Positions 53,912-63,990 of a stretch of 64,000 bases of DNA are shown one piece after another. The stretch lies in contig NZ_JAAVLW010000010.1 of assembly GCF_013114835.1 (NCBI RefSeq), forward strand, positions 1 through 64,000, read 5' to 3'. The number at the start of each line of letters is the position of its first letter. Position 1 is the first letter of the stretch. A model generated the notes under the pieces. It was not told the DNA's origin, made no database searches, and saw only the letters and a program-made list of their open reading frames with translations. The stretch comes from Bradyrhizobium archetypum (GTDB lineage Bacteria; Pseudomonadota; Alphaproteobacteria; Rhizobiales; Xanthobacteraceae). Position numbers and translations under genes: made by a program.

Positions 53912-54562
53912 CCTTCCAACAGTTGAGACTCAGGACTTTACCGGCAATTTGTTAAAGCTAGCCGAATCTCATTCGAGATTTCGTTGTTATCGGCTTGGAA
54001 ACTTTGTACGGAGCGGACCGATGCTCGCCGGAGCAAGCAGATAAAACAGCTGGTACGCTTCGGACAAGAGTGAAGTATCACAATTAAAGGCGCGTTCTGT
54101 ACGTTACGGACAGACCTATTGCTTTCATACCCACCTGATTCGGCTAATGTTCATGTTGGCAACTTCATGCGTTGACATTGCGCGGCGGTATGAGATCGAT
54201 AGTGCTCTACAAGGGTGAACGGGGCGAACGCATTGTAAGTTACGATCGCTTGCTCGGACGAACTTCCCTTTGCGTATGCCGCCCCGATTCCTTGTCCTGC
54301 TGGCTCGACGCCGGCAGATACTTGCCATCCTGCTTTCGGGCGCAGACACCTCCCCGACTAGAAGCTTGTGCTTTCGGCAGAGGCGGGTTGTTTTCTCTCA
54401 TCGAGCCAAGGCGGGACTGCTCCTCTCTTCTGCGACGCAATCGACGGTGTTTCATGCGCGATCATGACCTTGTCTCCAACGGCTTCGTGGCACTGACGCA
54501 ACGGGGCTCGTGCTGCTCTGCTCGAGCCTGCTCGCCTTCCTTCACTTTGTGAGGACCACTCC
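53912..54562. other. 650-base intergenic region between the pilin-like gene and livK-like gene
   Basis: No gene recognised. A TTGACA at 54172 could be a -35 element, but no clear -10 was found. The region must contain divergent promoters. Confidence 0.35.
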
Positions 54563-55681
54563 ATGAAATCACTCAGGCTCTTCGGCTTGGCATTGGGCGC
54601 ATCGTTGGCGCTGTCGACAACCGCGCTGGCGCAGGACATCTCCATCGCAGTTGCGGGCCCGATGACGGGCGGCGAATCCGCATTCGGCCGGCAGATGAAG
54701 AACGGCGCCGAACAGGCGGTGGCCGACATCAACGCCGCCGGCGGCGTGCTCGGCAAGAAGCTGGCGCTGCAGGTCGGCGACGACGCCTGCGATCCCAAGC
54801 AGGCGCGCTCGGTCGCAGAAAAGTTCGCCAGCGCCAAGATCCCGTTCGTCGCCGGCCACTTCTGCTCATCCTCGTCAATCCCGGCCTCGGAAGCCTATGC
54901 CGACGGCAACGTGCTGCAGATTACACCGGCCTCGACCAACCCGCTGTTCACCGAGCGTAAGCTGTGGAATGTGGCGCGCGTCTGCGGCCGTGACGACCAG
55001 CAGGGCCTGGTCGCCGCCGACTACATCGTCAAGAACTTCAAGGGCAAGAACATCGCCATCCTCAACGACAAGACCACCTACGGCAAGGGCCTTGCCGACG
55101 AGACCAAGAAGGCACTCAACAAGGCCGGCGTCACCGAGAAGATGTTCGAGTCCTACAACAAGGGCGACAAGGACTTTAACTCGATCGTGTCGCGCCTGAA
55201 GCGTGACAACATCGATCTGGTCTTCGTCGGCGGCTACCATCAGGAAGCCGGCCTGATCCTGCGCCAGATGCGCGACCAGGGCCTCAAGACCGTGCTGATG
55301 GCGGGTGACGCGTTGGCCGACAAGGAATATGCCTCGATCACCGGTGCCGCCGGCGCAGGCACGCTCTTCACCTTCGGACCCGACCCACGCAAGAAGCCGA
55401 CGGCGGCTGCAATCGTCGAAAAGTTCAAGGCCAAGAACATCGACCCCGAGGGCTACACCCTTTACACCTATGCCGCGATGCAGGTCTGGTCGCAGGCGGT
55501 GGCAAAGGCGAAGACCACCGATCCGAAGAAGGTGATGGAGACGATCAAGGCCGGTGAATGGGATACCGTGCTCGGCAAGCTGGAATATGACGCCAAGGGC
55601 GACATCAAGCAGATCGACTATGTCGTTTATAAATGGGACGACAAGGGCGGCTATGCCGAGGTGAACGAAAAGGGTTCCTGA
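54563..55681 (+). CDS. Branched-chain amino-acid-type ABC substrate-binding protein (LivJ/LivK-like)
   Basis: 372 residues with a signal peptide (LALGASLALSTTALAQD) and GAGG eight bases before the ATG. It is a type I periplasmic-binding fold: ISIAVAGPMTGGESAFG, GDDACDPKQA, STNPLFTE and FVGGYHQEAGLI are family landmarks. It captures amino acids or related acids. No permease or ATPase genes follow, so it is an orphan that must use a transporter encoded elsewhere. Confidence 0.92.
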   Translation: MKSLRLFGLALGASLALSTTALAQDISIAVAGPMTGGESAFGRQMKNGAEQAVADINAAGGVLGKKLALQVGDDACDPKQARSVAEKFASAKIPFVAGHFCSSSSIPASEAYADGNVLQITPASTNPLFTERKLWNVARVCGRDDQQGLVAADYIVKNFKGKNIAILNDKTTYGKGLADETKKALNKAGVTEKMFESYNKGDKDFNSIVSRLKRDNIDLVFVGGYHQEAGLILRQMRDQGLKTVLMAGDALADKEYASITGAAGAGTLFTFGPDPRKKPTAAAIVEKFKAKNIDPEGYTLYTYAAMQVWSQAVAKAKTTDPKKVMETIKAGEWDTVLGKLEYDAKGDIKQIDYVVYKWDDKGGYAEVNEKGS

Positions 55682-56005
55682 CGCATCTCAATCCGATATA
55701 AGAAACCCCTGACGATCGCCCGAGCGTTTTCTTTTCAGAGCCCGCCATGTCGCGCAGCGAGCAAGCTGCCGTACGATTGAGGCACGCGCATTGCAGCTTG
55801 CGAAAAAAATGCAAGAACGGTGACCTTGCCCCCATATGTGGAACGGCCCGCGTGACAAGAGCTTTTTCAGTCGATTCACACATTGGAACTGTGCGGTCAT
55901 ATGTCCGGCCTTTTGAGCGCGGCACATGGCCGCTGCCTCGATGAGATCCGCGGAATAGGGAGCTAGATCACGTTTACGCGCTTGAGCGCATTGGGGGCAG
56001 TAGCT
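55682..56005. other. Gap before the IS3 remnant
   Basis: No gene, and no clear terminator beyond ordinary sequence. Short frames on both strands lack features. Confidence 0.4.
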
Positions 56006-56233
56006 TCACTCGTTCGGGATTTCGTCCCATGGGTTCATCGCCTGTTGTTGCACCTTGTCCTCTGCCGGCCTGCGCCGATCCGACACCTCCATCCCACCGA
56101 ACTTGGTCTTCCATTGTAAATGGCTGGCGTCGCTGACGTCATGCTTGCGGCACAGATCGGCAACCGAAACGCCGGCCTCATGCTCCTTCAAAATCCCGAT
56201 GATCTGCTCTTCCGAAAAGCGGTTGCGCTTCAT
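56006..56233 (-). mobile_element. IS3-family orfA fragment
   Basis: From the ATG at 56233: MKRNRFSEEQIIGILKEHEA, then ADLCRKHDVSDA and FGGMEVSD. This is the helix-turn-helix protein of IS3-type elements, lost after ~45 residues. orfB is absent. Confidence 0.75.
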
Positions 56234-56304
56234 GTTCTGGTCCTTGTTGTGGACCAGAACGAACTTCAAGCTGGGTTAAGCCCGTGGGGCAAGGTCATGA
56301 ACGA

Positions 56305-56497
56305 TCTCGTTTGAGGATCCGATACCGCTTCCGAATGGCCGGTGGCTCCTCGCCCTTGAGAGAGTCGATCATCGCGCTCTTCCGCGTCATGAACCGCTAC
56401 GTCGGCAACCTACCTCCGATGCCCCGTTTCCGGACTACCCCGCACCGGTGATCCGCAACGCCAGCGACGGTCGCGAGATGACGCTGATGCGCTGGGC
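56305..56497 (+). pseudogene. Patchwork of a hypothetical gene and an SRAP (YedK-like) fragment
   Basis: 56305-56345 resembles the start of the hypothetical family at 31170 (FEDPIPLPNGRW). Then RVMNRYVGNLPPMP and, after a frame change, FPDYPAPVIRNASDGREMTL and MRW match the N-terminal half of an SOS-associated peptidase (SRAP) domain. The pieces run straight into a valS tail fragment, so this is a chain of broken genes. Confidence 0.6.
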
Positions 56498-56737
56498 ATG
56501 CCGCCTCCGCCGCTCAAGGGCGTGATCGACCTCGCCGCGGAAAAAGCCCGGCTCGACAAGAAGATCGTCAAGGCCGACGCCGACATCAAGCGCGTCGACG
56601 CCAAGCTCGGCAACGAGAAATTCGTGGCGCACGCGCCCGAAGAGATCGTCGAAGAGGAAAGGGAAAAGCGCGAGGCGGCAGTGGCGCGCAAGGCGAAGCT
56701 GCAGGAAGCGCTGGAGCGATTGAAGATGGCGTCCTGA
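56498..56737 (+). pseudogene. valS: Valyl-tRNA synthetase C-terminal coiled-coil fragment
   Basis: LKGVIDLAAEKARLDKKI, then KLGNEKFVAHAPEEIVEEER and an EALERLK ending match the C-terminal arm of ValS, which contacts tRNA. About 75 of ~950 codons are present. The true end of the gene (stop at 56737) is preserved, while the rest is replaced by unrelated fragments. A functional valS must lie elsewhere, so this is a duplicated or stranded end, possibly at a rearrangement border. Confidence 0.75.
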
Positions 56738-56751
56738 CGCAAGGCTCACCG

Positions 56752-56832
56752 TCATTGCAAGGAGCGAAGCGACGAAGCAATCCATAATCCCTTATGCCGA
56801 GGTATGGATTGCTTCGCTTCGCTCGCAATGAC
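56752..56832. repeat. Rhizobial intergenic palindromic repeat
   Basis: GTCATTGC...GAAGCAATCCAT and its inverse ATGGATTGCTTCGC...GCAATGAC form a long imperfect hairpin around a short centre. Sequences of this kind are scattered between genes in Bradyrhizobium and relatives. Confidence 0.8.
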
Positions 56833-56870
56833 GCCGGAGGTAATCTCCATCCTCATCGAGGGCCTGATCG

Positions 56871-57257
56871 ATGCTGGACCACGTCTCCATTACGGTTTCC
56901 GACTTCGCCGCCGCCGAACGCTTCTACGACGCGATCATGCAGGCGCTCGACGTCGTCAAGGTCGGCCGCAGCGATCGCTGGGTCGGCTATGGCGAGCGGG
57001 CCGACGCCGAGTACCCGGACCGCGTCTACCTCGCGATCTACAGGGGCGCAAAGCCGGACGAAGCCTCAAGCCGCCACTGGTGCTTCAAGGCAAAATCGCG
57101 CAGCGAGGTCGATAACTTCTGGCGCGACGGTATCGCCGCCGGCGGCACCGATGACGGCCCACCGGGCCTGCGCCACTACCACGCCGCCTATTACGGAGCC
57201 TTCCTGCGCGATCCCGACGGCAACAAGGTCGAAGCGGTGTGCCATCGGGCAGTCTAA
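56871..57257 (+). CDS. VOC-family (glyoxalase-like) protein
   Basis: 128 residues with two beta-alpha-beta-beta-beta repeats: MLDHVSITVSDFAAAERFYD at the N-terminus and FLRDPDGNKVEAVCH at the C-terminus. The His and Glu positions suit a metal site (His4, Glu near the end). The substrate is unknown. The high-GC, regular composition suggests core chromosome starting here. Confidence 0.88.
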   Translation: MLDHVSITVSDFAAAERFYDAIMQALDVVKVGRSDRWVGYGERADAEYPDRVYLAIYRGAKPDEASSRHWCFKAKSRSEVDNFWRDGIAAGGTDDGPPGLRHYHAAYYGAFLRDPDGNKVEAVCHRAV

Positions 57258-57302
57258 AGCATGATGATTTTTGGTTAGATCGATTGGCCGCAGACACGCT
57301 TC

Positions 57303-57357
57303 CACCTCTCCCGCTTGCGGGGGAGGTCGGCGCGAAGCGCCAGGTGGGGGCTCTCTA
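57303..57357. repeat. Rhizobiales intergenic repeat (CTCCCGCTTGCGGGGGAG type)
   Basis: Two nested hairpins: cacctctcccgcttgcgggggaggt and ggcgcgaagcgcc, ending in aggtggggg. This is a widespread extragenic palindrome in rhizobia. It may also serve as terminator for the two convergent genes. Confidence 0.65.
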
Positions 57358-57370
57358 ACCCCGGTCGGCC

Positions 57371-59677
57371 TCACACGAACAGAAAATCGCCGGCGTGGAG
57401 CTGGCTTATTGTCTTGTTCTGAATCTCGATCGTCGTGTTGGCGTCGACGGTGATCACGACACTGGTGCCAACCTGGGCCATGTGCGATTGAAGCGCGCTG
57501 AAGTCGGCAAATAGCGTCTTGTCGAGCTGAATGATGTCCTGGACACCATCGGCATTCTGGAAGTCGGCAATGGTGTCCTTGCCGAGGCCAGGGGCGAACA
57601 CGAACGTGTCGTTGCCGGTGCCGCCGGCCAGATAGTCGTTTCCGCTGCCGCCGGTCAGGCGATCGTTGCCGCTGCCGCCATACAGGAACTCACTGCCGGT
57701 GCCGCCTTGCAGGCTGTCGTTGCCGTCGTCTCCGAACATTTGGGTTGGCGCGGTGCCGCCCTTCAGCTGGTCGTCGCCGGCATTGCCGTGCATCGTGTCC
57801 AGTCCGCCGCCGCCGGAGAGATAGTCGTTACCGTCACCGCCATTCATGACGTTCGCAACGCCGCTGCCATAGAGCTGATCCTTGCCGCCTCCGCCATCGA
57901 GCAGGGCGCCAGTGTCGCCAGTGCTGGCCTTGAGGATATCGCTGCCGTCGTCGCCGTAGAGCTGGTCCGTCGCTGTTGTGATGCCGGCGCCACTGTTGAT
58001 CGAATCGTCGTCGGCGCCGCCGTGGATCACATCCGCGCCGGGACCGCCGTTGATGGTATCGTTGCCCGCGCCACCCTGGATCATGTCCGTCCCGGCGCCG
58101 CCGTTAATCAGATCCTTGCCCGCGCCGCCGTCGAGGCTGTCATCATCGGTTGACGAGCCGAAGAACAGGTCCTGGTGAGCGGTCATGTCATAGTGGATGG
58201 ACTTGTTCTGGTAGAGATTCCAGGTTCCCGGCGAACTCGGATTGACGGCGTCGGAAACGGAAAGATGCTCGCCGTTGACGGTGATGTCCTTGACATAAAG
58301 GTTGCGGTCGCCATTGGCGTTGACGATATCGTTGATGAAAGCGAGATCGAGACTGGAGACGGTCGCCGGGTTGGCGAAGGTGAATGTAAAGGTCTGGAAG
58401 CCCGATGCGTCGGTCGCGCCGTGGAACTCGACGGTGTCGCCGACCTGCTGCCCGTTGAGCAGGAGCTGCATTTTGGCGCCGACGCCATCGACGACGGAGC
58501 TGTAGCCCGTCACTGTGACGGTAGTCTCCGTGAGTTTCGGAATGGTGTCGGGCCCGCCGGTAATGGAGTCGTCGCCGCCGTCTGCCTTGATCGTGTCGTT
58601 GCCAATCCCGCCTGACAGCACGTCATTGCCGCCGCCGACATCCATCAGATCGGCAGACGGAGAACCCGTCAGCGTCTGGGCGGGCGGCTGGTGCTGACCT
58701 CCGTACCATTCGGTAATCAATTGCTGGGCAGGTTTGCCCTCGGGCGAATAGCCGAGCGGCGAATATTTGTTGTTCGTATCCCAATTCCAGATCGACGCGC
58801 CCCTGAACCAGCTTCCGCCTTCCGATCCCCACACCTGAAAGAAAGCATTGAAGGCGTCATATTGCTCCTGGACGTCTTCCGTCGTGCTGTCGGCCCAGCC
58901 GCCCGGGCTGATATTGGTTCCGTCGACACTGCGATAACCGGTTTCGGTGAAGAGCACCTGCTTGTCGTACTGCAAGGCAAGGGAATGGAAGAAATCGACC
59001 GGCGACATGTGGTTCATCACCTTCGCCCAGTAGTCGTCCGTGGACATGCTGTTCCACGCATTGACCATCTCTTCGACAGTCGGGTCCGTTTTCGTCGTCA
59101 GCGGCGGATAAGCATTGATTCCGATGACGTCAACCTTGTCCCAAAAGCTGACATTGATGGCTTCGTCGGTTGCGGCCGCATAGGTGATCTCGCCGTGGAA
59201 CACAGCGCGTACGGAATCAAGGAGGTCGACCCAGTAGCTTCGATATTGCGGGCCGGAGAGCTTGCCCAGCTCATTTCCGATCACAAGCATGCTGACGTCT
59301 GCTTGTTCGGCGAGCTCCGCCATGTGAACCATTTGCGTTTTATAGGAAAGGAAAAAGGAGGCGGGATCGCTCGGATTAAGAACGTACGCAAGACCGCCAT
59401 CTAGGGCGGAGACCATGGGCTTCAGCGTGACCGAAAGACCGAGCGCCTGGGCATTTGCCATGGCCTGAAGAATATTGGCGTCGCTCTCGGTCTTATTGGG
59501 ATCCGCGAAGACATCATTCGATGTCCTGGTCTGCATAAAGAGCCGCGGCGCGAGCTCGATTGAGTTCGCATTGGTGCCGGCGATCGCCTGCATGGCGGCG
59601 AGCGCGGAACTGGTGACGAATGCACCATTGTAGTTGGAGAGGAACCCAAACCCTTGAACAGGAAATACGCCCGCCAT
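57371..59677 (-). CDS. Large RTX calcium-binding glycoside hydrolase
   Basis: 768 residues from the ATG at 59677 (GAGAGGAG upstream, seven-base spacing). An N-terminal TIM-barrel glycosidase (~1-330) has candidate catalytic glutamates in VIGNELGKL and VLFTETGY. A calcium-binding carbohydrate-binding-like domain (~385-480; NLYVKDITVNGEHL) follows. Then come at least a dozen GGxGxDxxx RTX nonapeptides (~355-375 and ~515-690) and a C-terminal type I secretion signal region. No signal peptide. It is secreted by a type I system not present here. It probably trims a polysaccharide, perhaps its own exopolysaccharide. Confidence 0.88.
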   Translation of the reverse strand: MAGVFPVQGFGFLSNYNGAFVTSSALAAMQAIAGTNANSIELAPRLFMQTRTSNDVFADPNKTESDANILQAMANAQALGLSVTLKPMVSALDGGLAYVLNPSDPASFFLSYKTQMVHMAELAEQADVSMLVIGNELGKLSGPQYRSYWVDLLDSVRAVFHGEITYAAATDEAINVSFWDKVDVIGINAYPPLTTKTDPTVEEMVNAWNSMSTDDYWAKVMNHMSPVDFFHSLALQYDKQVLFTETGYRSVDGTNISPGGWADSTTEDVQEQYDAFNAFFQVWGSEGGSWFRGASIWNWDTNNKYSPLGYSPEGKPAQQLITEWYGGQHQPPAQTLTGSPSADLMDVGGGNDVLSGGIGNDTIKADGGDDSITGGPDTIPKLTETTVTVTGYSSVVDGVGAKMQLLLNGQQVGDTVEFHGATDASGFQTFTFTFANPATVSSLDLAFINDIVNANGDRNLYVKDITVNGEHLSVSDAVNPSSPGTWNLYQNKSIHYDMTAHQDLFFGSSTDDDSLDGGAGKDLINGGAGTDMIQGGAGNDTINGGPGADVIHGGADDDSINSGAGITTATDQLYGDDGSDILKASTGDTGALLDGGGGKDQLYGSGVANVMNGGDGNDYLSGGGGLDTMHGNAGDDQLKGGTAPTQMFGDDGNDSLQGGTGSEFLYGGSGNDRLTGGSGNDYLAGGTGNDTFVFAPGLGKDTIADFQNADGVQDIIQLDKTLFADFSALQSHMAQVGTSVVITVDANTTIEIQNKTISQLHAGDFLFV

Positions 59678-60821
59678 CGTACAGCTCCTCTCTCTTTCCT
59701 CGTAGTTTCTCTTGCTGCCTGGTGGCTCGTTTGCTTGCGCAGAGGCACCGGTCTGCGTGTTCAGCGTATTCAACGCAGCAGAGCATTCCACTCGCGCGCA
59801 GCGATGCAGCACGTCGCAGATACGCGTTCAACGTGGGCGTGTTGTGACAGAATTAAGTTGATCTTGCGATTGCTGCTGTACGTCGTTGCAATGTGAAGTC
59901 GATTTCAACTAACACTCGAAACGGGCTTACTCAAAAATTCGACCCCTTCAAGCCACACCAATGTTTATGCCCCGGGCTCAGTGGTTAGCGCGTCCGACGG
60001 GGTTATCCAATATTGAGCTAAACGGGAGTTGACCCGGTTCGTTCGATCGATAACGACCGGCAAATCAATTTAGACTGATTTCGAAATCCTGAACTCGCGG
60101 GCTAGGAGCACGCGCGATTACCCGAACGCAATCTGGTTGTTTAGATTCCGACTAACGGGACATCAATTTGCGACCGATGTAACACAAACTGCCATGTCGT
60201 ACCGATGCTTTCGAGGGATAGCTGCGATCAGTTGGTCATTTTTGCGCGAAAGATGCGAAACATGAGCGAGACGAGGAATTCCTCTCGTGCCCTCTCCAGC
60301 GGCATAGGTTGTCGATATGCTCGATTGAGGAGCGCGCCCAGTTCAGGCTTCCATCCGCCGACATGACGCTGGGCTGGAAATGCGCCCTGCGATCGCATCT
60401 GAGGCGTGCCGCGGTAGAAACACCTAGCCATGCCCCACTCCTATGCCGTTTCGCCGATTGAGATGGGTTTGACCGCGCGATTGTATTTGCCGACACTCAA
60501 AACAGTCTGGCTCGTGAAACTGGATTACGCTTGGCCCTGCATAGTAACGAGATAGCGATATTGATTAATGCAATGCGTCCGGCTTCGGCGAATAAATTCT
60601 GCGGTCCCGCGCTTTTTTTCGACCGATTTCACCACATCGAATTGTCCACTTTTGCTCACGGCAACCCAGCCCCCCGTTTTCGATTGCAGTGACGCCAAGG
60701 TGATCCGGAAGTTCGCCGAGTGCCCGAACGATCTGAGCGCGCTGTGGGTTCGCGCGGACAGCATTGTCCGTGTTCTTAATCTGCGCTAGGGGAAACGAAC
60801 CGAAGGATGAACTGCTGACAT
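59678..60821. other. 1.1-kb intergenic region
   Basis: It should contain the RTX gene promoter and, at the right, that of the MarR-type gene. Several short frames (60228-60431, 60565-60852 and others) have no recognisable domain. No clear operator was assigned. Confidence 0.4.
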
Positions 60822-61340
60822 ATGATGACTCAGGATATGCCCAGTCTAGCAAGAGCGGTCGACAGTGGCTCTGCTGAGAGTCAGGAGGTGGTCCGGCGAT
60901 TCATGTGGGAAATAAGATCGATCAATTTATGTCTGGAGGAACTTCGCCAATTCCGGGCCGATGTACTTGGCATTACCGGGCCACAGTGGATGATCTTGAT
61001 GGCCTTGACGGAGTTGGACAGAGAGAACGGTGTTCCGGTCAACGTGGTATCGAAATTTATGCACGTCGACCCTTCATTCGTCACGACCCAATCAAAGCTG
61101 CTGGAGAAGAAGGGCTTCCTGCGGCGTAGGACCTCCACAAGCGATGCCCGGGTCGTCCAGATGTCACTGACGGACAAGACTTACAAGCATCTCGCTAGCG
61201 TCGCTGCACACCAGGAACTCCTCGATGAATTTGTTTTTGGTGATTTCGGTCTTCACGAACTGAGTGAGTTCGCTAATAGGCTCACTGCACTTAGGCATCG
61301 GCTAGAGAAAGCTCGCTTGAAAGTCGCCCTGGAGTCCTGA
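60822..61340 (+). CDS. MarR-family transcriptional regulator
   Basis: 172 residues (two Met codons begin the frame). The winged helix reads ITGPQWMILMALTELDREN and VNVVSKFMHVDPSFVTTQSK, then the wing RRRTSTSDARVVQMSLT. These dimers respond to aromatic or phenolic compounds or antibiotics. There is no obvious target gene beside it. No strong ribosome-binding site near the first ATG. Confidence 0.9.
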   Translation: MMTQDMPSLARAVDSGSAESQEVVRRFMWEIRSINLCLEELRQFRADVLGITGPQWMILMALTELDRENGVPVNVVSKFMHVDPSFVTTQSKLLEKKGFLRRRTSTSDARVVQMSLTDKTYKHLASVAAHQELLDEFVFGDFGLHELSEFANRLTALRHRLEKARLKVALES

Positions 61341-61816
61341 GACCAAAACGCATAATCCTTATGGCGCGTCTGAACGAATTCCAACTTTCATGACGACACT
61401 TTCCCCGGTTCCATTGATTGTCTATGGTGGCCTGGGGCCCGTGAGGGGTGCGTAGATAACAGGAAATAGTCAATTGGCGGAGACACCAGGGGACCGCTTT
61501 CTAAAGCGGCCAAGATTGAACTCGCGGCATTCGAGCATCGCGAGCGCGAGTTTCTCAAACGGGATCGCGACGAGCGGATAAGACAGCTACTGCGCAGCAT
61601 GCCAAAGAGCGAGAAGCGTCAATAGAACGGACGCAATCAATAGTCAGGAGACAAGCGCTAAAATCTACCAAACATCCCGTGATGGGACATAAAAAGGTAA
61701 CCCTAGGCCGTCCTACAGCGCCCTTTTTGTTGGACCTCTACTAATGACCTGCCTAAGCAGATCGACTCCTAGGTAAGCTTGACCTGGAGGCCCGCGGCAC
61801 GTCCGGATCGCGGACC
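61341..61816. other. Gap with a possible small-gene remnant
   Basis: A plus-strand frame ending at 61625 reads AKIELAAFEHREREFLKRDR and IRQLLRSMPKSEKRQ, a hydrophilic helix of the kind found in small rhizobial proteins. A stop precedes it with no start codon, so it seems truncated. Nothing else was seen. Confidence 0.35.
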
Positions 61817-61993
61817 TCAATTGCCATCCGAGCCCTTTGGGGCTGTCGCTCGGGCTGGCTCGGCTTCTTGTATCTGCACATCGAACCAGCCTAGGTCCCT
61901 TAGCTCGCGCGCTTTCTTTTCGGCTCCGTCCCGACTATCTCGCTTCAATACAATGCGGCTTGCACCATCGCGGGCAAAGATTAAATAGGCCAT
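61817..61993 (-). CDS. Small conserved hypothetical protein (58 aa)
   Basis: From the ATG at 61993: MAYLIFARDGASRIVLKRDS, KKARELRDLGWFDVQI. It has a beta-beta-alpha-beta-like pattern that recurs in many small bradyrhizobial proteins, function unknown. The frame does not extend upstream, and the ribosome-binding site is weak (GAAG close to the ATG). Confidence 0.6.
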   Translation of the reverse strand: MAYLIFARDGASRIVLKRDSRDGAEKKARELRDLGWFDVQIQEAEPARATAPKGSDGN

Positions 61994-62602
61994 TCTTCAG
62001 TTCATATTTGGTTTGAGTCTGAGCGAAAAGAGGTCGCAGGCATTTTCGCGCTGCGACCTTCGGGCCTAAACAATCCGTTATAAAAACGCTCGATCCGCCT
62101 GCTCGATATTTCGGATACTGATCTCCGCAATAAGGACTGTGGAGTCACATTTTGCTGTTCCTGATGAGGAACAGAACGGTTGTTGCAGCACCGAGACACG
62201 ATTAATGCAGAGCCCGTTTACCGTGGGGCTTATTTAACAAAGTGGCGTTCGGGAATGGTCATCGATCAGATGACATTTAACAAGATCATTCCGGCAACTG
62301 TACCGATGCGCGCGAGGTCGGCCCAATGGCGACGCCCTCGTAACGTGCGGGCGATCGCCAGATGCCGACCGTTGCGACGATATTGTAGGAAGTGCGTAGC
62401 CGACACAAAGGCCGCTGCAGCGGCAAGTCCCCTTTCCAAAGGCGACGCAGGACGTCCATGTGGACCAATCCGGTATGGGACGGCAATGCCTCGAAGCCGA
62501 AAACGGCATGACGGTGTATCTGCGCATGTTAATGCGACCGGGCAGACAACACTGCCGCCGGCAACGCGTCTGCAAGATGCACTGAACGCCTGGGCGATTT
62601 TG
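61994..62602. other. 600-base gap, no gene recognised
   Basis: Overlapping frames of 66-151 codons on the minus strand are not family-like and share the same DNA in different frames, so none is called. Confidence 0.4.
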
Positions 62603-63433
62603 CTAACCGCCTGCTCTTCTGCTGAGGGACTCAGAAAGGGCATAAGCGCCTGAAAGAAGCTTGTAACAACCACATGCCTTTTGCTCGAGACCCTTGCGTT
62701 CATAGATCTGCAAGACGCCACGCATCTTGCGAATTAACCTTTGTTCTTCGAATCGGATTAGCGTCTCGGTTACACCAGCGCGGCGCAACCCCAACGCGAA
62801 CGAAAGGTAGTCATGGGTAATTGGAAGCACATGAGCGCCCAGAGCATCACTCGCCAAACAGAGCCAGCTCGCGAGCCGCTGTTCGCGATCGTGCCGAATC
62901 CCGCACAATCCCGTCTGAGCGCAATGCAAGGTCAGCGCTTGAACGTACCGAAAAAGATGTTCTCGGATTTCAGGACGCTCCTTCGTCACCCGACGCAAAT
63001 CCTCGACCCGGATCCTGTGCGCACTTCCGGGAAAAAGCACAACAGATTGGTGCGTCGAAATATGCCCTACCACTAAGAGCGAAGCGCCGACCGCACCCCA
63101 ATCTCCTATCACCGCCGATTCAAGGATGCTTTCCGCCGCGACAATTCTCAGCGAGACGAGGCCCGACTCGATAAAATAGACGTAATCAAGATGCTTTTTC
63201 GGCTCCTGCAGGATCATGCGTTCTTTCAGCACGATCGGCTCAAGGAACTCGCCTATTGCGGCGAGGTCTTGCAGAGAAAGACTGGCGAGGATCGCATTTT
63301 TCACGAAGGAGCGCGTACGAGGACGCATCTTAACAGGCCGGTCGAGCATCGGCTGTTTGCCGGAGACCTTTGTGAGTGCTGCATCTCTTGAGCCGTCAAG
63401 CGCTTCGCGGACGGTGGACACATGGTCGGTCAT
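62603..63433 (-). CDS. Crp/Fnr-family transcriptional regulator
   Basis: 276 residues from the ATG at 63433, with a G-rich ribosome-binding site (GGGAGAGGGGG). A cyclic-nucleotide-binding-like domain (~50-165; HLDYVYFIESGLVSL) is followed by a Crp-type winged helix (ITHDYLSFALGLRRAGVTET, LIRFEEQRLI). No N-terminal Cys cluster is present, so it is not an FNR-type oxygen sensor. A Cys pair (ACGC) in the C-terminal tail is unusual. Target unknown. Confidence 0.88.
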   Translation of the reverse strand: MTDHVSTVREALDGSRDAALTKVSGKQPMLDRPVKMRPRTRSFVKNAILASLSLQDLAAIGEFLEPIVLKERMILQEPKKHLDYVYFIESGLVSLRIVAAESILESAVIGDWGAVGASLLVVGHISTHQSVVLFPGSAHRIRVEDLRRVTKERPEIREHLFRYVQALTLHCAQTGLCGIRHDREQRLASWLCLASDALGAHVLPITHDYLSFALGLRRAGVTETLIRFEEQRLIRKMRGVLQIYERKGLEQKACGCYKLLSGAYALSESLSRRAGG

Positions 63434-63529
63434 AATGCGGCCCCCTCTCCCGACATGCGGCGATCACCTCGCTGACACGTAACGAAAACTTGATTCGGAC
63501 TGTAAGGACACTTTCATCCTGATTAAATG

Positions 63530-63990
63530 CAATGAGCCTGGGGTTGAAGCTCAAATCCCGCGTTCGAGCGCCCTTCCTCGACGGATTCAATACCTTCCCC
63601 TGTCGAACTGCTTCTCAAGTGCGGTGTCCGCCAGGGCGCCTCAGCCCGCCAACGCGAGCGTTGCACGAACCACCACTCGATAGATTCCACGAGCGGTTGG
63701 CTTTTCTGTTGCCGAACGAGACGGCGCCTCCGGGCTACAGCAACGGATGTCCTTCTCGATGGCATAGAACTCGGCGATGTGCTTGAGCGCCTCGCCCGCA
63801 ATGGGCGAAGGACCAGGAGTGGCAAGTTCGCAGAAGTTACGCCGCGCGTCGATCGGCAGAATTGAGAGCAACGGCTGAGTGTCGATGAAACAGCGTCGAC
63901 CAGCATGATCAAATTGAACCGAAGATTGAGTCCGACCCATCGTTGGTGAAGCGCACACCACCATCAACTCGTCGTTAGGCCGATGCCCTT
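63530..63990 (-). pseudogene. IS66-family transposase fragment
   Basis: Minus-strand frames read DARRNFCELATPGPSPIAGE, LKHIAEFYAIEKDIR, and in another frame VRQQKSQPLVESIE. These are consecutive blocks of the IS66 TnpC catalytic region. Frameshifted, without ends. Confidence 0.72.

Noticed and set aside
57560..58160. Repetitive GC-rich DNA suspected as a repeat array or CRISPR
   Set aside because: The repeats are in-frame codons for GGxGxD RTX nonapeptides of variable sequence, with no spacers.
62266..62721. 151-codon minus-strand frame downstream of the Crp/Fnr gene
   Set aside because: It overlaps the end of the Crp/Fnr gene in another frame and has no recognisable fold.
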